Position numbers and translations under genes: made by a program. This document shows, in pieces, positions 10,501 to 19,500 of a stretch of DNA of 64,000 nt; positions within the stretch are counted from its first letter, which is position 1; every line of letters begins with the position of its first letter. The notes beneath the pieces were generated by a model, which did not search any database, was not told the DNA's origin, and saw only the letters and a program-made list of their open reading frames with translations. Origin of the DNA: Ostrinia nubilalis (taxonomy: Eukaryota; Arthropoda; Insecta; Lepidoptera; Crambidae); NCBI RefSeq assembly GCF_963855985.1, contig NC_087095.1, forward strand, positions 17,711,001 to 17,775,000. The letters are read 5' to 3'.

Positions 10501-13500
10501 TTAGAACAGATTCCATTAATTTAACTTCAATTCCTGTAAAATAGAAAATGAACAGTATTAAGATCGAATGAAAAAAACCGGCCAAGTGCGAGTCGGGCTC
10601 GCACACCGAGGGTTCCGCCGTACAAACGTAGCGGTTTACAATTTATGACGTATTAAATCAAATTACTTACTTGATTCCGTTGCGAGTAGTGGCGAATTTC
10701 AAAATATGCGGTATGATTATTTTTTATTTATTTATTTTTCCTATATTTGCATTATAGGTAGGTACCTACCTCAGCGTTTTGAATTTTTGCGTTGATTTAG
10801 AATTTCTCACAGTTTAGAGGCAATTAGATTTAAGAAGTGTTTGATATGAATTTCAACTTTAATATCTCTACGCGTTAATGTGAAAAAGGGTAGGTAGTAA
10901 GTTTATAATTATTAAAAAAATATTTTATGTCATGTAAGCAAAAATAATATTTAAAATTTTATATAACTTCAAATTTATCATTTTCGCAATTTTTCCTTTA
11001 TCTGTACTATATAACGTTGCTTCGTGCCGAATTTCAAGATTCTGAGTTCACAGGAAGTACCTTGTAGGTTTTGATTCCCTAGCGTGTGACGGAAATTCGT
11101 CTAAGGTGTCGGTATAAACTGCTGTATCTTTTGATCGCGTTAACTTAGAAGTTTGATTTTTTTACTTCTTAAAGGGACAATAGATCTAGGTATTTGGTAT
11201 AAATTTTAATTTGATACCTTTATTCGTTCGTGAGAAATAAGGTAGTAAGTTTCATTTTATTAAAATATTTTTATTATATTATATAACTAAAAAAATGAAA
11301 TTTTCGCAATTTTTCCTATATTTGCATTATATGACAATGCATTATGCCAAATTTCAAGATTCTGAGTTTACGGGAAGTATCCTGTAGGTTTTGATTCCTT
11401 TGCGAGTGTCGAAAAGGACATTGTCAGAAACCGCCTAAAAACCGCCCAAAAACATTAACCCATCATAATTATTTTCTATTTTTTTTAATACATTAAGCAC
11501 CCTTTCATTCTAGTGGACACTTAAGCATTGAAAAATTAAATAAATAAGTCTTTTAACGTTTATTCTATAATACTATTACAACTTCCGGACGTTTTGGTGC
11601 GTGGCATGGTCTAAAACCTATCAAGTTCCATAATTTTTGCCGATAAAATCTGTACGAGGCATTACCGTACTTTATTGCTGGGAGTCCATGTATAGTGATG
11701 TTCCTGCGGCCATCATAGACAATAAAATATCGATTTTCAAAATAAAATAAATCAATTAAACTGCTTTGAAGACTAGATTTGCGTTAAAAGCTAAAAAGAT
11801 ATTGACACTATGACAAGAAGCTATCTAAAGTGTCCAACTGGTCGAAGGTCGTAAATAAAATAAAAATAATTAGGACCATAAACTGATATTCATGGTATCA
11901 TAACTGTAAAAGTGTCAGAATCCGATGTTGAATCCAATGCCAGTTGAAGTGTGAGAAACATATATCAACCTAGTATAGTTGCCAGTCTCTCATAATCTAT
12001 GCCAATGAGGGTTTTCGCGATTGAAAAATCCGCCAGATGGCAATACGTAGACGTGAGGTCCAAATGCTGCATGATTGGTTATTTTTGACATGACATTGAT
12101 AGATATCCACCAATCATGCAGCATTTGGACCTCGCGTCTACGTATTGCCATCTCGCGGATTTTTCAATCGCGAAAACCCTCATTCATAGCACATGTATAA
12201 TAATAGACCAAATGAACTTTTATAGATTGTGAAAGAGAAGATAAAGATTTTATTATTTTATTAAAATCTTGCCACGAGGTAGTTTTTCAGTAGAAACCAG
12301 GATTGGATAATCGCTACAGGCAAGTATCAGAACATTTTATAAATATTTTTAATCGATTATATCCTTGTGAATCGTTTTAATAAATTGTCATTTTACTTTT
12401 TCAATTAAAACTTTTTCAATCCCTAGTCTTGTCAAACTGTCATAATGTCAACAAATTATAAATGTCACGTCAGTTGACTCAATTTCAGTCTTCTGTGCGT
12501 TTATTGTATTTTTATTTCAATGAAATAGTGCTAAAGGGTTAGTACTAAAAGTGAAAGCCTTTTTTCAGAAAGAAAACCAATGTGGTGCCCTTATTATTCT
12601 TACTGTTTGAAAGTTACAAGTCAGTGATACAGAGTTGCCGACATTATAACTCCGTAGTGATACCATACCAAAGAAGAAGTTTTCCTAAACACTTGTGTTA
12701 TTTTTATATGTGATCAAATAAAAAGGATTAATTCTACTGCTCAAATGGAATAACTTATCCCAAGAGACCGAATATAAAAAAAACCTCTCCATAGAAATTA
12801 TCACCATCATTTGATATTGGTCCTGTAAGAAAAGTAGTTGTATTTCAGTAGTAGAATCATCAACCCTTCTTGTTTCATCAGCAAGAGCAAGATTACTATA
12901 AAAACGCCCTGTAGGTAGGTATTGTTAAGCTGAAGAGTTTGTTTAGTGTCAAAGACTGTCACACAGTGTAACTTAAATTGGCATATTATGATAATGAACA
13001 TAAAAACTTAAATAAATATTTATGTTAATATTTTTTCTATTTATTTATTTTCCCAAAGCTTCACAGTGACAGCTGAAACAGCAATACTGTTGTAAAACTA
13101 AACTTGGAACAAACTGTTACAAATATTTTACAAATTAAAATAAAACCGCATGTTGCTTTACTTTCTCGTATAGGTAATAAATGTAATTAATGGCTAGATT
13201 ATTAATGTTACTTTGTTACCCTCAATAGTGAGGAGATCTTATAAAATGGTAACCCTGATTTTCATTGTCATTCAAGTGCTCTTTCTTCGCATAGGCTTCT
13301 GTGATTTGGCCAAGGGCCACACACATTGCGATAACATTATGCGACATTGATTTGACAGCAGCGGAGTGAAGTCTTGCGACCTCAGATCATAGAAGGGAAT
13401 AGATGTGAAACGGGGGCGTGGCGCGTGTCTCCGCGATATGCCCAGAAACGAACATCGCCCGCGACGCTAGGTTAGTCGCGATTCAGTCGTACTGAGGAAA

Positions 13501-16500
13501 TGTTCTCCGATATTGTTGGATAATGCGTCGTAACGTGCAATAACATAAGTGAAACGAAGAACTACAGGAACAGTGAAGTCATTTACCACATGTAAGTATT
13601 GCAAATCCATTGGTATTTTGCTTATAAATAAAAAAAACTAAACATTTTTACGAACGAATTCAGTGCCGTGACATTTACTGCGATATCGAAATTAGTGGTG
13701 ATAAAAATTCAAACACGTTGTACATTGACGATTTAGTTAGCAACCACTTTATGTCATGCGTAACTACTGCGCAATGTATTTTATTTCTTCCGATATCCAC
13801 TGACGCGTGAAAATACACAGTACGGCCGCATGTGCCGGTCGTAACATAGTGCAGGGCTCGTGTTCTAATACGGTTTCCTATTATCGATAAATAGAAGTAA
13901 ATTATTATTTTCTATTTTATAATTTTGAATGAAAAAATCATGAGTTGCTTGCGATTTTTAAGTTTTTACAAAAACAATAACAATAGTAGAAGGGATTAGT
14001 AACTGTCAACTATGTAATTACTATAAGAGCTAGTTGAAAGCCTAATATAGGCATTATTTTTGATAAACATAAGCGGTACGAATTTCGCCATAATTAAAAA
14101 GTTAATGCGCGATAGTAGTTAATAATAATTACAGTGATCCTGTTATTATTATTAAAGTAAATAATAATATATTACCAATATTGTAAATACTGGTAAAAAT
14201 CGCAAGTACCTACTTAACCCATGACTTTTCATACAAACTTTGTCAGTCTATAACTTCTATACTCCATCGATAACGACATTGAGCTTTGGTTGGGGTAAAT
14301 TAATATAAGGTAACTTCATTTAGTCCCAATAATTGATTCTGAGTTTTTCGTCCATACAAAATGGAACTGACTCCTTTATGCAAAAATCGTTAAAGAACAT
14401 AATAATAACGTATAATAATAAAAAGGTTTTCATACAAGCATTTTTTAAACCAATTTCGAGCCTTGCCCCCAGGATTTAAAGTATCGATATCTTATCGACT
14501 CCATTTTATCTTTCTTCTCTCTAATTGCTTTTTTCAAAGTGTGCGTCACGTCACGCGGCCATTGATTGGCCATAAGGCACGCCTTCTGGCCAATCACAGC
14601 ACTTTTAAGCCGGTTGCACATGTTGTCGTAGACTCTCAGTCGCTTTGTTTTTACACAGTTGAATGTGTGTGTGGGAGCTGTGGTGGGGGAAATGTGGGGA
14701 CACTGGTTCTCGTTGTAGTTACGCGCGACTTCATATCTATTCTCTTTCTATGATCTGAGCTTGCGACTATGCAAAATGATACCCTGTAATCGTAGCGCAT
14801 ATAGACATAGACGGGGCGGGGCACATAGCTCGTAGAGCTGATGGCCGCTGGGGCAGGAAAGTTCTTGAGTGGCGACCACGAGCCGAAAGACGTAGCGTGG
14901 GCAGGCCTCCCACTAGGTGGACCGACGATCTGGTGAAGGTCGCGGGAGGTGCCTGTATGCGAGCGGTGCAGGATCGGTCTTCGTGGAAATCCTTGGGGGA
15001 GGCCTTTGTCCAGCAGTGGACGTCTTTTCGGCTGAAACGAACGAACGAACGATACGTATTACCACTATTTACCAGACATTACTATTTATTGCATACTCGC
15101 CGGATTACACGTAGGAGCACGCGCGTTACAGCTTCGGCCTTGCATTATTATAAGATCTTGTTCCGCCCTTTTACGAACTTCCTCCGTGAGGATATCCCTA
15201 TGAATCATCTATGATGAACCTATCAAAAGTCATATTTTGCAATGTCAACCCACCACAAGGTGGACCGACGACCTGATAAAGGTAGCGGGAAGGCGCTGGA
15301 TGCAGGCCGCTACCAACCGTGCGATGTGGAAGTCATTGGGGGAGGACTATGTTCAGTAGTGGACGTCCTATGGCTGAAATGATGATGATGATGATGAAAT
15401 GAATGAAAATGACAAATCTTCGAACGTGTATAATACAGTGCCAAAGTAATCATATAATTTTGGCACCTTAATAACTATTGCCGTTTTTGTTGTAAAGATC
15501 ATGCAGCGCTACTTGCGGATATTATTGGAAAGAAAACTATGTGGGCTCTAGATGCAGCCGCTTTATCGAACACGAAGTGCTCATACAATGCGGCGTATTT
15601 TCTTCCAGTCTTTAGTCAGGACTTTAGTCGAATTAAAACCCCGGTTGAACGTGATATAGCCGCACTAGAATACGATGCTTTTTTGCATAATCGCAAGACT
15701 TCGTTCCGGTGTCGATCGAATGTTATCATGATGTATGTGGCCCAGGGGTTACCGTAGCCGCTAAGGTTTGAAACTTCTTGCTTAAAATATTGTAGTCTTT
15801 GGCATAGACTACGACGGTAGTCATGGAGATATGAGTTTGTTATCTCGTGTCAGATGTAAATGGTGAAAAGAAAACTCATGATTCGTGTTATTTTTATGCA
15901 ATATGTAGGTATTTTATAAAAGTGGAACCCCGAGTGATCTCCAAAACCCATTCTATTATTATATACGATTCGGCTTCGATATCTATAATACAATAGGAGT
16001 TTATTTCATAAGTCAGATGACAAGGGTGGAAACAACCTACGATTCATGTTGTTTATTTATGTGCAATATGTGGGCATATTATAAAGTGGAATGCCGAGTT
16101 GTATTTCTAAAACTTGTTCTATTATTTTATACTATTTGGCTGCGACTCGGCGTGACGACAATACAAAACATTTTTCGCGAATCGGTGTTCATACATTCAC
16201 ACAATACATTAGACGCCATGTTGTCATAAACGACATATTATAAAATCGCTGTGATTTAATATTCTTAATCATTAATTTTATGGCAAGTGTCCATCAGGAA
16301 TCATTGTTCTTACACACAGAATCGTATTATTTCGCTTTCGGGTAGTAATATGTCAAAATTGTTGGTTTTTAGGCGAACAATGTATGGAGAACGAACATTG
16401 TCCTTTGTTGAAAATATCGACATAATCGGCTGTATCTTTTGATTGGCTTGGCTTAGAAGTTTGATATTTTCACAGCTTAAAGGGACAATAGACCTGAGTA

Positions 16501-19500
16501 TTTCATGTGAATTTCAGCTTGATACGTTCACGCGTTCTTGAGATAAAGGGTCTTGACAGACGGACGGACGGACAACAAAGTGATCCTATAAGGGTTCCGT
16601 TTTTTCCTTATGAGGTACGGAACCCTAAAAATCGTATGCTCACCTCATCGACGACTTTGTAGGCGAAGTCCCTGCCCTTGGCCTCGCCGTCGAAGGCGAA
16701 GCGGTTGACGGGCTTGCCGTCGGGCACCTTGTAGAGGCGGAACCACTCCACGCTGGCGCGCAGCAGGCCGGGGAACAGCGCCTCCACGTCGGCCACGTCG
16801 TTCAAGCGCGCGGCGGCCGGGTCGCGCGCATCGACGGCGATGAGCTTCCAGTCCGTCTCGCCCTCGTCGATGAGCGCCAGCGTGCCCAGCAGCTTGACGG
16901 GCAGCACGTCGCCGCGCGCCGCCACGCGCTCGCCGATCTCGATGACGTCGATGGGGTCGTTGTCGCCGCGCGCCTGCGTGCCCGGGTCCACGTGCTGCGG
17001 GTTCTCCCACGTCTGCGGCAGCGCGCCGTAGTTCCAGATGTAGCCGCGGTGCGGGAACACGTTGCTCACGAAGCGCAGCGCGCCCTTCTTCACGTCCTGC
17101 GCGAGACACACCGTCAGCGACCGCTCCGAACTCGTGCCGTGCCTCGGTTCATGAGTGCCACCAGCGGTCATAATAAAATATTTTTGAATTTGGGTAAAAA
17201 ATTAAATGACGCTTTTCAATCGATGCAAAGGTTACGTTGCGTCGGAATCGAACCGGATGTCTGTCGAGTTTTCTATTTTGTTTACTGGACATCCCTGTCA
17301 TCATTAAACGGAGAACACGGTGTGAGAACCCTCCCTTTTTATTCATAATATCCCTACCCTTCCAACCTAGGAACGGTAGCCATGAAGGTAAAGTCGCGTC
17401 GTGTTTACTATTCTCTCAGTAGACCTGCCTAATACCTGTTTAATGGGGTTCAAAGGTTCCCCGAGACTGATTTCCATCTTCGCGTTGCTCCAGCGAGGCA
17501 CTTCTACAACCATGTTGACGATCTTCTGCGCGCGGTCCGCCCATAGTGGAATGTCGTGCAGTGGCGAGATTGGCCCACTCTCATCCTCTGTCAAGCAAAC
17601 GTAAAAATTTAATGTTTTGTTTTAATTTAAAAAAAAAAAATTTACAAGAAAAATATGGATTTTAACACTGAAGAAACTACCCAGAATAATAGTTTCAAAG
17701 ATTTTATATTAAGTTTGTTCATTTCAGCCGAAAGACGTCCACTGCTGGACAAAGGCCTCCCCCAAAGATTTCCACAAAGACCGGTCCTGTGCTATATTAA
17801 GTACAAAATATTAATGCTATGACTGATGATAAAAATTGGCACTACTTTCATTAGAGAAACCAGCATCAAATATTTGTAATCATTTCACAGACCACAGAAA
17901 CTAAAGGGAGATGTGCCAAGAGGGCGGGGCCGGTGTCGCAGCAATATGCCCAAAACAGAACACATTTCTTCAGACGCACACTGGTTCAAGAAATGATAAA
18001 AATGGAATTAGCGATTTATTCACTTTTTTCGATGGTATCATGTGTAGAATGTCATAAAAAAAGTTTTGTTTAAGTTATATTTTTCTGAGAAATGCGTAGT
18101 TTTTGCTAGATCAGAGAGAATCATACGCGTAAATTTAACCGAAAAGTGACCAATCGTGATATTTTAAATAATTTTCTTATTTCTTCGGATCCTTTTTTTT
18201 CAACAATAAGACCAAAAATGAGTGTGAGTCAAAATCTCCTTTTCCTAATGAAGTTAAAAATTTACTAGCTTCAAATAATGATGAAACTTTTGAATTTATA
18301 GATGTTGATGATGATGTTGAATAATAAAAGATTAAGATTGGAATGATTGTTAGCTTCTTTTTATTTTAGAAAATCAATAAATTATCATAAAGTTGCCTTA
18401 TATCTATATATTTTGTTTACTTTTTCGTACCTTAGAAAATATCACTTATATCCTAAACGGGGACGCACTGGGACAAAGTTGTTACTGTATTAGCTTCTAT
18501 TAGTATGACTCTTTAAAACCTATAAGTAGACATATCTAACAAACTTTAACATTTTGAATAAGAGCCTCGTGAAGGAAACGTTTCATACAAATAAAACACA
18601 AAACATGTAATATAGCAAAAACTACGCATTTCTCAGAAAAATATAACTTAAACAAAACGTTTTTTATGACGTTCTACACACGATACCATCGAAAAAAGTG
18701 AATAAATCGCTAATTCCATTTTTATCATTTCTTGAACCAGTGTGAGACGTCATAATGGAAATAATAAATAAATAAAAATCATTTATTGTTTCCCACAACC
18801 AAAATTTAAAAGTTACAATTAAAATTAAAACTAGAGTAAATCCTAGAGTAAATACATGGCTTTGGCTATTATGTTATAAAATGTAAATATAGATTGTATT
18901 GTTAGATTTAAATATATTATGCTATCGCATTAGTCTTTACTTGTAACTAGCTGACCCGGCGAACTTTGTTCCGCCTTAATGGCAATAAATAACGGGATAA
19001 AAAGTATCATATGTCCTTCTCCTGGCTCTAAACTACCTCCCTGACAATTTTCAGCTAAATCGGTTCAGCCGTTCTTGAGTTATAAGTGGAGTAACTAACA
19101 CGACTTTCTTTTATATAATAGATGATAGTATCCCATCAAAAACAATACTTGTCAAATAATTAACTTTTTTTAAAAATAAAACCGACTTCAAATGCTAAAA
19201 AAATTAAAAATATTGCGTATAAAAAAGTTCATCCCCAATTTTCCACCCTTGGGGGTGAAATATTTTCTTCAAATTCGCATGAAACCACCCTTTTGATAAT
19301 ACCTATTCAACAAAAAAATAATCGTTCAAATTGATTTATAATCGGCGGAGATATTGCGTATAAAAAAGTTCATCCCCAATTTTCCACCCTTGGGGGTTGT
19401 TTTTTCTATTATTAAATTTAAATGGGACCACCCTTGAGGTATTACCTATACGCCGAAAAAAGATTTGTTCAAATCGGTTCATAATTGGCGGAGTTATCGC

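Noticed and set aside
14463..14753. 96-codon plus-strand frame
   Set aside because: Lies in the end of the 1379-bp transposon and runs into its TIR. No motif recognised.
16645..17109. Arg/Ala-rich minus frame over the pyrophosphatase exon
   Set aside because: Out-of-frame shadow of a GC-rich real exon.
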